This document shows, piece by piece, positions 1 through 9,200 of a DNA stretch of 64,000 nucleotides. A model generated the notes under the pieces. That model was not told where the DNA came from, made no database searches, and was given only the letters and a program-made list of their open reading frames with translations. The translations under genes were made by a program, and so were the position numbers. Position 1 is the first letter of the stretch; each line of letters begins with the position of its first letter. The DNA lies in assembly GCA_964627455.1 (NCBI GenBank), contig CAZVKC010000004.1, positions 1 to 64,000 of the forward strand, read 5' to 3'. Source of the stretch: F-183 sp964627455 (lineage in GTDB: Bacteria > Acidobacteriota > Terriglobia > Bryobacterales > Bryobacteraceae).

Positions 1-49
1 CGTTAGTCGCAGAATCGCCAGAAGCTAAAGACATCTCGATGTCAGTCCA

Positions 50-1249
50 CTAGCCGATGTTCGCGCGGACCACTCGCAGCAGGTTCAGGCCGAGGAACTT
101 GCGGATGCGGGTTTCGGAGTAGCCGCGGCGCAGCATGGCGGCCGTGATCATCGGCACGTCGCGGACGTCGCGCATGCCGCGCGGGAGTGTGGGTCCGCCG
201 TCCCAATCGCTGCCGAGACAGACGTGATCCTCGCCGGCGATCTGGATGGCGGTGTCGACCACGTTGACCCAATCATCGACGGGGAAACGGATCTCGTCGG
301 GGGCGGGTTCACCGGCGATTCCCGCGATGCCTTTGTTGCGCTTGTCGATTTCCTCGATGGAAAGCTCGGATTCCTTCTTGCCGATGTCGGTGGTGTCCCA
401 GAAGGGCTTACCGGCGCGCGCGGTTCGCCAGTCGAACATCTTGCGATTGTGGAATTCGTTGCCGATGTGGAAGCCGATGACACCGCCCTTGGACGCGAGC
501 TTTTTCAGCAACTCGTCGGACATCGTGCGCGGGATCTGGTTGAAGCGGCGCAAGCCGTGGTGGGTCGCGACGAGCGGCTTGGTGGATACATCGAGAGCCT
601 GGTCGATGGTGGCGTCCGAAGAGTGCGAGATGTTGATCACCATGCCAAGGCGGTTCGCTTCGCGGATGACGTCGCGGCCACGTTCGTTGAGCCCTTTCCA
701 CTTGGGCAGGGCGCAACAGGAATCGGCGAAATTGTTTGCCCAGTTGTGGGCCGATAGCTGGAAGGAACGGAGTCCCAGAGCGTGCAACTGGCGGAGGACG
801 CCGAGGTCGCCGTCGAGGTCGAAGCCGCCTTCGACATCGAGGATCGCGGCGATTTTTCCGGATTTGCGGATCCGCTCGATATCGGCGGCGGTTAACGCGA
901 GTTCGATGTGGGCGCGGTTGCGGTCGATTTCGCGTTTGGCGAAGTCGATCAGGCGCAGCAGTTGTTTGGTTTCGTAGCGCGCGGGGTAGTAGGGCTCGGT
1001 GACCCAGACGGAGAAGAAGAGCGCGTTGACGCCGCCCTCTTTCAGGCGCGGGAGGTCCACCTGGCCGTCGCTGAGGCGATCGCCCATGGTTCCGCCGTTG
1101 TAGAAGTGGCGGTTCCCCATGTGGACGTGCGCGTCGAAGACCAGCGAACTGAAGTGCAACTTGCGCGTGCGCTCATCGATGGGCGGCTGTTGCGCGAATG
1201 CTGCGGCGCCTGCGCCGAGCAGCAAGGAGCGTCGAGTGAATTTCGTCAT
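50..1249 (-). CDS. Membrane dipeptidase-like secreted hydrolase (peptidase M19)
   Basis: A 399-residue member of the M19 (renal dipeptidase) family, zinc hydrolases that cleave dipeptides. The start at 1249 gives a twin-arginine-like leader (TKFTRRSLLLGAGAAAFAQ), so the enzyme is probably exported; the open frame extends further upstream but that part is low-complexity Arg-rich shadow. Visible motifs: DAHVHMGN at 40-46, LDVEGG around Glu140, INISHSS with His209, THHG at 229-232 and GSDWDGG at 346-352, matching the family's metal ligands and active-site Asp. The usual HxD metal pair is HxH here (His41, His43). The start overlaps the stop of the upstream gene by four bases (ATGA), so the two are probably translated together. 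Family call is strong; substrate unknown. Confidence 0.88.
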   Translation of the reverse strand: MTKFTRRSLLLGAGAAAFAQQPPIDERTRKLHFSSLVFDAHVHMGNRHFYNGGTMGDRLSDGQVDLPRLKEGGVNALFFSVWVTEPYYPARYETKQLLRLIDFAKREIDRNRAHIELALTAADIERIRKSGKIAAILDVEGGFDLDGDLGVLRQLHALGLRSFQLSAHNWANNFADSCCALPKWKGLNERGRDVIREANRLGMVINISHSSDATIDQALDVSTKPLVATHHGLRRFNQIPRTMSDELLKKLASKGGVIGFHIGNEFHNRKMFDWRTARAGKPFWDTTDIGKKESELSIEEIDKRNKGIAGIAGEPAPDEIRFPVDDWVNVVDTAIQIAGEDHVCLGSDWDGGPTLPRGMRDVRDVPMITAAMLRRGYSETRIRKFLGLNLLRVVRANIG

Positions 1250-2454
1250 GCGGTTTGATGTCCGTCCGATGCGGGAGGCCGGTAGGCGATCCTGGCGAGT
1301 TCCGGCGTTTCGATCCTTTTGTTGCCGGCGCGTTTCGAGTCGAACAGATGCGCCAGCGTGCCGGTTGAGAGCAAGGTCCGTTCGACAGGATAACCGGGCT
1401 TGCCGGTCACGAACAGATTCTCGATGGCATTGACCAGTCCGTCGAAATGGGGCAGGGAGCGTTTCTGATAGCCCATGTTGAAGAAGCACGACAACGGCTT
1501 GCTTGCGCCGCGCGGTTGCGTCGCAAAGGTCCAGTGCTGAGTGAAACCGTTCAACATGTACACGCAGCCTTGCAGGCCATCGGAGTAATCGACGAGAAAC
1601 AGGATCGGCTTCTTCACGATCTCTTCGAGAACGCCGGATTTCTTTTCGGGCATGCGCGCGATGGCTTCCTGCAGCAGCGGCTTGCTCCAGGCGCCTGCGC
1701 CGTCGCGCCACTTCCAGACGTCTTCCCCTTCGATCATCTGTACGGCTTTGACACCGGTTTCTCCACCCTTGCGACGCTCCACCATGCATTGATGGATCTC
1801 CAGCAAGTGAAACCCATACGCATCGTGGTCGCCGTAACCGGCCACGCAGGTGCGATCGAGTTCGCAGCCGGCGGGCAGTGTGAGGTCCGGTTCACGCGGC
1901 GTGAGAGTCACCGATGTGCCGGCCATCCAAGGGACGCCAAGCGCCTTCGCATCGTCGTACATCTTCTTCGCCTTGGGCCATGAATACGACAGATGCTTGT
2001 CGCTGAAGGTCGGCAGCACGCGCCCGTATTTGCGGTAGACACCGAGGATCTCCTCGAAGTACTCGAAGCGCGGATACAGTTTCTGGCCGACTTCGTTGGT
2101 CGGATAGTCGCCGTGCTCGCCGACGAAGAGCACCGCATCGACGGCGATCCTGCCGGTTCCCAGGGTGATGGCTTCTTCGACGGATTTGACCAGAGGAATG
2201 CCATGACGCGAGGTGAGTTCGCGCGCCATGTCGTTGTTCGGAATCTGGATCGGATACAGCGACACGATGTCGGTTCGCGGCGCGACACGCTTGCCGTTCG
2301 GCGAGTAGCCGTCGAAGATACGGCCGCAGATCACGTCGGCGTGCGAGTAATAGCGATACTCGGTGACGATGGCGGCGACCCGGGGACGCCTGGGTCCTGC
2401 AGGCGCGGCGGCCAGGGCGAGCGTGGGAGTGAAGAGAAACGAGCGGCGGTCCAT
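1246..2454 (-). CDS. Uncharacterised secreted protein
   Basis: A 402-residue protein I do not recognise by function. The chosen start gives an N-terminus MDRRSFLFTPTLALAAAPAG, a twin-arginine-like leader; an upstream in-frame ATG at 2514 would add 20 residues without a better leader. After the leader comes an alpha/beta-like segment (VAAIVTEYRYYSHADVI) and a stretch DAVLFVGEHGDYPTNEVGQ that looks like a Rossmann-like strand-loop. It is transcribed ahead of the M19 dipeptidase with an ATGA overlap, so a shared role in processing small peptides or related compounds outside the cytoplasm is possible, but this is inference from position only. Confidence 0.75.
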   Translation of the reverse strand: MDRRSFLFTPTLALAAAPAGPRRPRVAAIVTEYRYYSHADVICGRIFDGYSPNGKRVAPRTDIVSLYPIQIPNNDMARELTSRHGIPLVKSVEEAITLGTGRIAVDAVLFVGEHGDYPTNEVGQKLYPRFEYFEEILGVYRKYGRVLPTFSDKHLSYSWPKAKKMYDDAKALGVPWMAGTSVTLTPREPDLTLPAGCELDRTCVAGYGDHDAYGFHLLEIHQCMVERRKGGETGVKAVQMIEGEDVWKWRDGAGAWSKPLLQEAIARMPEKKSGVLEEIVKKPILFLVDYSDGLQGCVYMLNGFTQHWTFATQPRGASKPLSCFFNMGYQKRSLPHFDGLVNAIENLFVTGKPGYPVERTLLSTGTLAHLFDSKRAGNKRIETPELARIAYRPPASDGHQTA

Positions 2455-2589
2455 GGAAATGTGCTGTCTGGGAAACGGAAGCTTCATGATACGGAAGAGC
2501 CAGCGGGAATTCAATGTTCGGCCCCGGCGTATAGTATTTTCCGGTTATTGTCCGGATTCGCGTTGGATGCTAAGTTCGAACATCCACGC

Positions 2590-3645
2590 ATGAAATCGCT
2601 TTACGGGGTCCCTGTCGCTCTTCTCGTGCTTGCCCTTGCGCAGCCGGCATCCGGCCAGGGTTGAGTCGCCGCCAGACAAGGCACGCCCGGGCTTGGCGCG
2701 CTCGCACTCAACACCTGCTCACGCGATGAGCACAAGAATCCGAAGCTCTGGACGGTGAGTCTCGGCTATCGTTACCAGCCGTCGTTCCGCCACTTCATCG
2801 GCACCGTCGAGCAGAAGCAGCGCGAAGTTCTCGGCACTCAAATTCTGAACATTTACCACCTTGCGGACCTTAGCGTCGAACGGCAGTTGACGCCGCGCTG
2901 GAGCGTCGCCGCCAGTCTCCCGGTGTTGTTTGCGCACCGCAACCAGTTGTACAACCCGCGTGGAAAATACGTGGTGAACGGCATCGGCGACGTGTCGATC
3001 GGAGGCCGTGCGTGGGTGTTCAAGCCGCCGACGGAATCGGGCGACAACATCTCGATCGGTATGTTTCTGAAACTGCCGACGGGCCGTTATGACTCGGCGG
3101 GCTGGGCCACGAACGCACGCGGCGAGCGGATCCTCGCGACGGCGGATCAATCAGTGCAGGCCGGTGACGGCGGTGTCGGACTCGCGGTGGACATCCAGGC
3201 CGACAAGCGGATCCCGCTGCAGAGTGAACTCTACTTTGCGGGGCTCTATCTCTTCAATCCGCGCAACACGAACGGCGTATCGACGTTCCGCACCGCGCCC
3301 GGCGAGCAGGTGATGTCGGTGACGGATCAGTACATGTATCGCGGCGGCATCGGCCGTCCGGTCCCCAGGATCAAGGGGCTCGCGGTGAGCTTCGGCGGCC
3401 GCATGGAAGGCGTGCCGGTGCGCGACGCGTTCGGCCGCAGCGACGGCTTCCGCCGTCCCGGTTACGCCATCTCGCTGGATCCTGGATTCCTGTACGTGCG
3501 GAAGTCCTACATGTTTTCCTGCAACATCCCGTTTGCGATTCAGCGCAACCGGAAGAAGAGCGTTGCGGATTACATGAACGGCCGCCACGGCGATGCAGCG
3601 TTTGCGGACTATTCGCTGATGTTCACGCTCTCTCGCCGCTTTTAG
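2590..3645 (+). pseudogene. Outer-membrane beta-barrel-like protein interrupted by an in-frame TGA
   Basis: An ATG at 2590 begins a convincing signal peptide (MKSLYGVPVALLVLALAQ PASGQG) that stops at TGA 2662-2664. The same frame then stays open without another stop to 3645 and encodes alternating hydrophobic/polar strands typical of an outer-membrane barrel (VSLGYRYQPSFRHF, ISIGGRAWVF) with a terminal aromatic residue (LSRRF). The first later ATG in frame is at 2755, which would lack any leader. The whole reading frame is 352 codons, so one nonsense codon separates leader from barrel. A substitution from TGC, TGT or TGG would create it. It may be a sequencing or assembly error, a recent mutation or, less likely, a recoded codon. 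Function of the barrel is unknown. Confidence 0.7.
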
Positions 3646-3663
3646 CGCATGCGGCCCGGCCGC

Positions 3664-3669
3664 TATAAT
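3664..3669 (+). promoter_or_regulatory. -10 box of a leaderless promoter
   Basis: A perfect TATAAT lies between the stop of the preceding gene and the GTG start at 3679, with only nine bases between box and start codon. A transcript starting about seven bases after the box would begin at or next to the GTG, so the message would be leaderless. No Shine-Dalgarno sequence is present. Confidence 0.6.
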
Positions 3670-3678
3670 CGGACCTAA

Positions 3679-4521
3679 GTGCTTTCCAACAGGCGAGGAA
3701 GGTTGCTGGCTGTTCTGGCCGTCACGGTTGTGATGCTCGGTTCGCCCGGTGCGAGCGGCGCAGTTTTGCGTATTCGCAGGGCGCGTCCCGCGAGCAGCCG
3801 TCACGCGAACCTCACGCTGAGACAGCGGCTGCATATCAATCCGCTCATCACCGATATCGGGACTCTCGAGATCGAGTGGAACAACCAGTACTCGGGCTAC
3901 GGTGGCGATTACTCGATGCCATCGACGGTGAAGTACACCCCGGAGGGGAGTTCGCTGTTCTGGGGCAAAACCGAGTACAGCGCGAGCTTCGATTCGCTCG
4001 AAGCGTTCAGCGATGGTAACGGTGGGCGGCCGATCCATTTCAGCGACCGCATCACCGCGTCCGCCACAACGGTGTTCGTGGACCTCGAACATTTCGATCT
4101 CGCTGTTGCTTCGCAAATCGCGTCGTTTCTTCGCAACGAAGCCGGCATTCGGGCCGGCGCGACGATGATCGGCCGTTTCGATCTCGGACGTAATTCGTTC
4201 GGATTCACAGCGGGATGGAACTACGGTACGGTGGCGTCCCCGACGAACCCGGCGGGGACGCTCGATCTGGGGCTCGGCTACGGCCGCAGGCTTGCCGCTG
4301 ATGGCTGGATGAAGCGGTTCACGCCGCACACCAACTTCATATATGAGAAGTCCACGGGCGTGACGCGCATTCGCGCGATGTTCGAGGGCGTCGAATACCA
4401 GATCAGCGACAGCGTGGCGCTGGATGTTTCAGGACAGCACTTCAGTGTCCCGGGCGGCAACCGTCCGGACCATCAGGTCTTCGTCGGCCTGACGGTCAAT
4501 TTCGGCCGGCTGCCCCGTTGA
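3679..4521 (+). CDS. Uncharacterised outer-membrane-like protein
   Basis: A 280-residue protein starting with GTG. Residues 8-28 form a hydrophobic leader (LLAVLAVTVVMLGSPGASGA). The mature part is rich in short amphipathic strands (FGFTAGWNYGTVAS, LDLGLGYGRRL, VALDVSGQHF) and ends in a strand VFVGLTVNFGRLPR, which suggests a small outer-membrane barrel or a secreted beta-rich protein. It follows the broken barrel gene by 33 bases but has its own -10 box, so it can be expressed separately. I cannot assign a specific function. Confidence 0.72.
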   Translation: MLSNRRGRLLAVLAVTVVMLGSPGASGAVLRIRRARPASSRHANLTLRQRLHINPLITDIGTLEIEWNNQYSGYGGDYSMPSTVKYTPEGSSLFWGKTEYSASFDSLEAFSDGNGGRPIHFSDRITASATTVFVDLEHFDLAVASQIASFLRNEAGIRAGATMIGRFDLGRNSFGFTAGWNYGTVASPTNPAGTLDLGLGYGRRLAADGWMKRFTPHTNFIYEKSTGVTRIRAMFEGVEYQISDSVALDVSGQHFSVPGGNRPDHQVFVGLTVNFGRLPR

Positions 4522-4527
4522 ATGAAG

Positions 4528-5808
4528 CTAGCGAACGAACGCCTGATAAACCGACGTCATGAACTTCGGCTGGATATCTGTCGCGTTGGGCATCAACTGG
4601 ATCATTAGTACGATGACCATGCCGCTCTTCGGGTCCACCTGGTAGGTTGTGCCATAGGCGCCGCCCCAGCCAAACGCGCCGACGCCCGCCATGCCGCTCG
4701 CGCCGTAACGATCGACGGTTTGGAATCCGAAGCCGAAACCGAGGCCGTTGTTCGAGTGCAGCGTGCCGGACTGGTTGGTGGTCATCAACTGCACGGTGCG
4801 AGGCGCCAGGATCCGGGTTCCCCCCAACGCGCCGCCGTTGCGAATCATGTCGAGGAAGCGCGCGTAATCCCGTGCGGTGGACGTCAGCCCGGCGCCCCCC
4901 GCAAAACTCTTCCGCGGACCATCCACATAGTGTCCCTGTCCTTTCGAACCCTCCGGCGCGCGAACCGCCTTGCCGGTCGGGCCGCTGAGGTACACCGCTG
5001 CGAGGCGCTCGCGCTCCGCCGGGGGAACGAAAAATCGCGTGTCCTTGAGTCCAAGCGGACCGGTGATGCGAGTGCGCACGAACTCGTCCAGCGGCATCCC
5101 CGACGCCTTCTCGACGATGCAGCCGAGGATGTCGGTGTTATAGCCGTACACGAACTTTTCACCAGGCTGCGCCACGAACGGCAGCGTGCCGAGGCGTTCC
5201 ATCGTTTCGCAGACCGGTTCCTCTTTGTCGGCCGTGTACCAGCCGTTACCGGCGGCAGGTCCGAGACCCTTGGCCTCGTACATCGCGGCGATGTGATCCT
5301 CGCGCCCATAGGAGATGCCGGCCGTGTGCGTGAGAAGATCCGCGATGGTGATCGGGCGCTTGGCGTCCACGAACTTAATCGTGCCGCTTGCATCGTCCTT
5401 GATGGCAACGGTGGTCTTCTTGAAGGTCGGGATGAAGTTGCCTGCCGGCTCGTTGATCCCGATCCTGCCCTCTTCGACGAGAGCCAGGATTGCGGTGCTG
5501 GTGATCGCTTTGGTCTGGGACGCGATCCGGAACAGCGTATTCGCCGTCATCTTGCGATCCGCTTCTTTGTCGGCCCAACCGAAGGCTTTCTCGTAAACCG
5601 GCTTGCCATCGCGCAGCACGAGCGCTACGGCCCCGGCGATCTGTTCGCGGTCGACATAACCTTGCAGCAGTTTGTCGATCCGAGCCAGCCGCTCTTTGGG
5701 AAATGCGGCTTCCGCGGCAGCCGCCGGAGCAGCCTGCTGGGCGAACACCGGCGCCATTGCGAGCAGCAGAGGAAGCGACCGGAAGAATGGGAACAAAACT
5801 TGTTTCAT
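4528..5808 (-). CDS. Secreted serine hydrolase, class C beta-lactamase/esterase family
   Basis: A 426-residue protein of the beta-lactamase-related family (PF00144), which includes class C beta-lactamases, D-Ala-D-Ala carboxypeptidases and esterases. The start at 5808 gives a signal peptide (MKQVLFPFFRSLPLLLAMAPVFAQ). The catalytic SxxK is SQTK at 97-100, the second-motif tyrosine lies in YGYNTDILG at 221-229, and the HTAG segment follows LLT at 161-164. The KTG-like third motif is replaced by a Gly-rich stretch (FGWGGAYGTTYQV) common in the esterase-like members. Substrate is not predictable; antibiotic resistance should not be assumed. It sits alone, convergent with the outer-membrane-like gene and divergent from a small gene. 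Confidence 0.85.
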   Translation of the reverse strand: MKQVLFPFFRSLPLLLAMAPVFAQQAAPAAAAEAAFPKERLARIDKLLQGYVDREQIAGAVALVLRDGKPVYEKAFGWADKEADRKMTANTLFRIASQTKAITSTAILALVEEGRIGINEPAGNFIPTFKKTTVAIKDDASGTIKFVDAKRPITIADLLTHTAGISYGREDHIAAMYEAKGLGPAAGNGWYTADKEEPVCETMERLGTLPFVAQPGEKFVYGYNTDILGCIVEKASGMPLDEFVRTRITGPLGLKDTRFFVPPAERERLAAVYLSGPTGKAVRAPEGSKGQGHYVDGPRKSFAGGAGLTSTARDYARFLDMIRNGGALGGTRILAPRTVQLMTTNQSGTLHSNNGLGFGFGFQTVDRYGASGMAGVGAFGWGGAYGTTYQVDPKSGMVIVLMIQLMPNATDIQPKFMTSVYQAFVR

Positions 5809-5853
5809 GAGAGGATTTCCTGGGATTCCGCGCCTGATCTTAGCATAGGAATC

Positions 5854-6147
5854 ATGTCGAGCGCCGGAGAACAACAACTCATCAACGGAATCTTCGAGAC
5901 CTACCTCAAGGGGTTCTGGACGCAGCACGAACGCACGGCTGCCGAGCGGGAGTTCGGCCCCATCCTGACGCGAATGGCTACCGAAGTTTATGACACGGCC
6001 ATGAGTTGCCCCGGGTTGGACTGGTCCAGGATGAGCCTGGACGACGGCGCCGCCCGGATGCATGCGTTTCTGGACGAGCAGTACCCCTGGCTTTCACCAG
6101 CAGCGAGGCGGAATCTCAACTACGCGTTCTACATGTGCTGGAAATAA
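5854..6147 (+). CDS. Small uncharacterised protein
   Basis: A 97-residue acidic, soluble-looking protein (MSSAGEQQLINGIFETYLKG...). It has no leader or membrane segment and is predicted mostly helical, with many aromatic residues near the C-terminus (LNYAFYMCWK). A TAGCAT box at 5841-5846 is seven bases upstream of the ATG, matching the leaderless pattern of other genes here. It is divergent from the serine hydrolase and convergent with the TonB receptor gene. No function assigned. Confidence 0.6.
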   Translation: MSSAGEQQLINGIFETYLKGFWTQHERTAAEREFGPILTRMATEVYDTAMSCPGLDWSRMSLDDGAARMHAFLDEQYPWLSPAARRNLNYAFYMCWK

Positions 6148-6222
6148 CGACGCCGAGGGATGCGATGAACATCGCCAAAAAGGTCGAAGCTCAGTCAGGT
6201 AGCACTTCGGCGTGATCGGGAC

Positions 6223-6276
6223 GAACTCGAGGCCAGGAGCCGGCTCCAGCGACATACGTACACTGGCCTCGAGTTC
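6223..6276. terminator. Compound inverted repeat between convergent genes
   Basis: Perfect 13-base arms (GAACTCGAGGCCA at 6223-6235 and its complement at 6264-6276) enclose 28 bases. The loop starts with a 12-base palindrome (GGAGCCGGCTCC, 6236-6247). It lies between the stop of the small + gene (6147) and the stop of the TonB receptor gene (6288), so it can act as a bidirectional terminator or mRNA 3' stabiliser. No clear U-tract follows on either strand. Confidence 0.55.
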
Positions 6277-6287
6277 TCAACTGAGGC

Positions 6288-9200
6288 TCAGAAGTAGAGC
6301 TTCAGTCCGAGTTGCATCACCCGGGCAGGGGCGGTCCCTGAGATCGATCCGGCCAGCGCATTCCCGATGCTCGAGTTGGGCGTCCCGAAATTGGCGCGGT
6401 TGAAGGCGTTGAACATCTCCCAGCGGAACTGGACACGGCGTGTTTCCGCGAACGGGAACTCGCGCTGCAGGCCGAAGTCGACGTTGACACTGCCGGGTCC
6501 CACGAGGATGCCGCGGCCGGAGTTGCCGAAGGTGAACTGTGCGGGCGTTCCCCAGGCGGTGAGGTCGAACCAGCGGTCGATGGTGCGTTCGGAGACCGGC
6601 AGGTTGCCGTCCTTGAGACGATTTGGCCGGTCACCGCCGCCACCCGCTGAGTTGGATACACCCGCCGCAGCCGTAGCCGTGAACTTCTCGCCGGTGGTCA
6701 TCGTCCAGATCCCGGTCAGATTCCAATTGCCGATGATCAGACTCAAAGGACCGTTGGTCACGAACTGGCGGCCTTTGCCGAACGGCAGTTCCCAGTTGTG
6801 GTTGACGACCACGATGTGGTTCTTGTCTTCCGGCATCGGGCCCCACTCACATGCCGTGCAGCGGAAATCCTGAGGCGCGCCGTTGCCGCCGCCATTGATG
6901 TTGGTGCCGTTCGACATGTACTTCGAATAGGTGTACGCCAAAGAGGCCGTGAAGCCTTTCGAGTAGCGCTTCTCGACGCGGGTCTGCAGCGAGTGGTATT
7001 TCGCCGAGGCGTAGTTGGTGCGGTAGGTGAGGTTGACGATGTTGGGGTTCACGCCGAAGAAAGGCCGGCGGGGATTCTGCGCGCCCGCGCCGGGAACGGA
7101 TTGATTGATGTTGATGTTCGAAACGAGCCCGATGGTGCGGGTCCCGATGTAGGAGACGTCGACCAGGGTCTGCGGCAGGATCTCGCGCTGCACGCCGAGG
7201 CTCCACTGCATGACTTTGGTGGACTGCAGGTTGTAATCCCACACGTTCGGACTGCCGGAAGAAAGCTCGACGATATTGTTGCGATCCGGCGCCACCGCGG
7301 CGGGGATGCCGTCCGAAAGCCTGCGCGGCGGGGCGGCGTTCTGATCGGTCGCGATCACCTGGGAGAAGAAGAACGGGAGGTTTTTATACAACTGCCCGCC
7401 GCCCTGTCCCGCTTCGACATACGACATGCCGAAGCCGCTACGCAGAACGGTCTTGCGATCCTTGGTCAGCATGTAGGTGAGGCCGGTGCGCGGAGCCCAG
7501 TTGTTGAGGTCCAGATTGCGCAAGCGGCGCTTGGCGCCGGATCCGGAGGCGATCTCGAGCTTCGCTGTGTCGAGGTTGAAATTGGACCAGCGGTTGTAGA
7601 CCTCGTACGGCGGCGCCTGCACGTCATAGCGGAGTCCTGCGTTGATGGTCAGCCGTCCGTTGACGCGCCAGGTGTCGTCGATGAAGGCGCCCATGTTCCA
7701 GAAGCGCATGCCGAAGGTCCCGACGAGGATGTTGCGGTTAATGGCGGACATCGCGCCCATGGCGAAATCAGAGAGCGCGGTTGCTGTGGTGGTGGCGCCG
7801 ATCTGACGGGTGAACTGTCCGTTGAAGGAAAGGTCGCCCCGCGTGGGGAAGGCCGAGAAGCCGTTGAACCGGTGCCGGACGTAGACGCCGCCTGCTTTCA
7901 ACGTGTGGCTGCCGCGTGTCCAGGTGAGCACGTTCTCGTATTGGAACGAAGTCGTGCGGGAGACTTCGGGATAGGTCGAATTGTCGCCAAGGCCTGAGAA
8001 TCCGGTGATGGTGAACGAAGGCAGTCCACCCGACTTGTCATTGATATTCACACCCGGGATGCCGAGCGCGGTCGCGGTTTGGAATGGATTGCCCAATGGC
8101 TCGATGTTCTGGTTCCAGCGAACAACGCCGATGCGGGTTTCGTTGATGAGCGAAGGCGTGAAGACCTTCACGTAGTTGAAGGTCCCGGACTGGTTGCGCA
8201 GAGGGGTGTCCGTCGCCGTGTATGTGCCATCCGCGGCGAGATACGGATTGTTGTCGAGTGACACGCCCGGACGCACAGGGATAAACCCGGGAATCACAAG
8301 GCTGGTGTTATCCCACGAATACTTGAAGAGGAGGCGGTCGGCCGACTTGATGTTCTGATCGAGGCGAACGTCGAACTGATCCGTGGACTGGCGCTGCGTT
8401 GGGTTATATGCGAAGTTCCGGTTGGGCGCGCTCGAGGTGGGATCCGGCAGGAGAGAGAACAGTTTCACCGCGGCTGGATCGAGACGTGTGCGCGGGATGA
8501 TATTGCCTGCAAACGGCGTTCGAACATTGCCGGTTTGGGAATACGGATCGTAGATCTGCGTGCCGAGGGCCGCGAAGTTGCCGGTCGCGACCATGTCCCG
8601 CTGTGCTGCGGTTGCGATGGTGGAAACCGAGGTGCGCGGTTGCGCCACGCGGATCCCCTGGTAATCGGCGAAGAAGAAGGTGCGGTCTTTACGGATGGGT
8701 CCGCCGACGGTGCCTCCGAATTCGTTGCGGCGGAAGCCCGGCTTGGCGACACCGAGACGATTATTGAAGAACGTGTTGGCGTCGAGCGCGGAGTTGCGCA
8801 GGAATTCGTATGCCGATGCGCGCACGCGATTGGTGCCCGAGCGCGTTTGCACGATCGTCACGGCGCCGGCTGCAATGCCATATTCGGCCGAGTAGTTCGA
8901 GGTCAAGACGCGCATTTCCTGAATGGAGTCCACGGTGGGGACCATGATGAGCGTGCTCAGCCAGAGATTGCGATTGACCATGCCGTCGATGAAGTACGAG
9001 TTGTTCTGCGGGCTGGAGCCGTTGACCGAGATGTTGACGTCGCCGCGCATCGCGTAGGGGGAGGTCGTGAGATTGCCCGCGGATCCTGCGTATGCGCCGG
9101 GGCCCAACAATACTAATGACGTGAAGGTCCGGCTCTTGAGCGGCATCTCGATCATCTGGTCGTTGGTGACGAGTGAGGAGACCATGGCCGTTTGGGCCTG

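Noticed and set aside
2662..2664. TGA as selenocysteine codon
   Set aside because: No SECIS-like hairpin recognisable just downstream and an outer-membrane leader junction is an unlikely place; mutation or sequence error is simpler.
3151..4329. 392-codon frame on the minus strand
   Set aside because: Antisense to two outer-membrane-like genes; Arg/His-rich low-complexity composition typical of GC-rich shadow frames.
4720..6147. 475-codon + frame ending at 6147
   Set aside because: Most of it is antisense to the serine hydrolase; only the last 97 codons from 5854 look like a gene.
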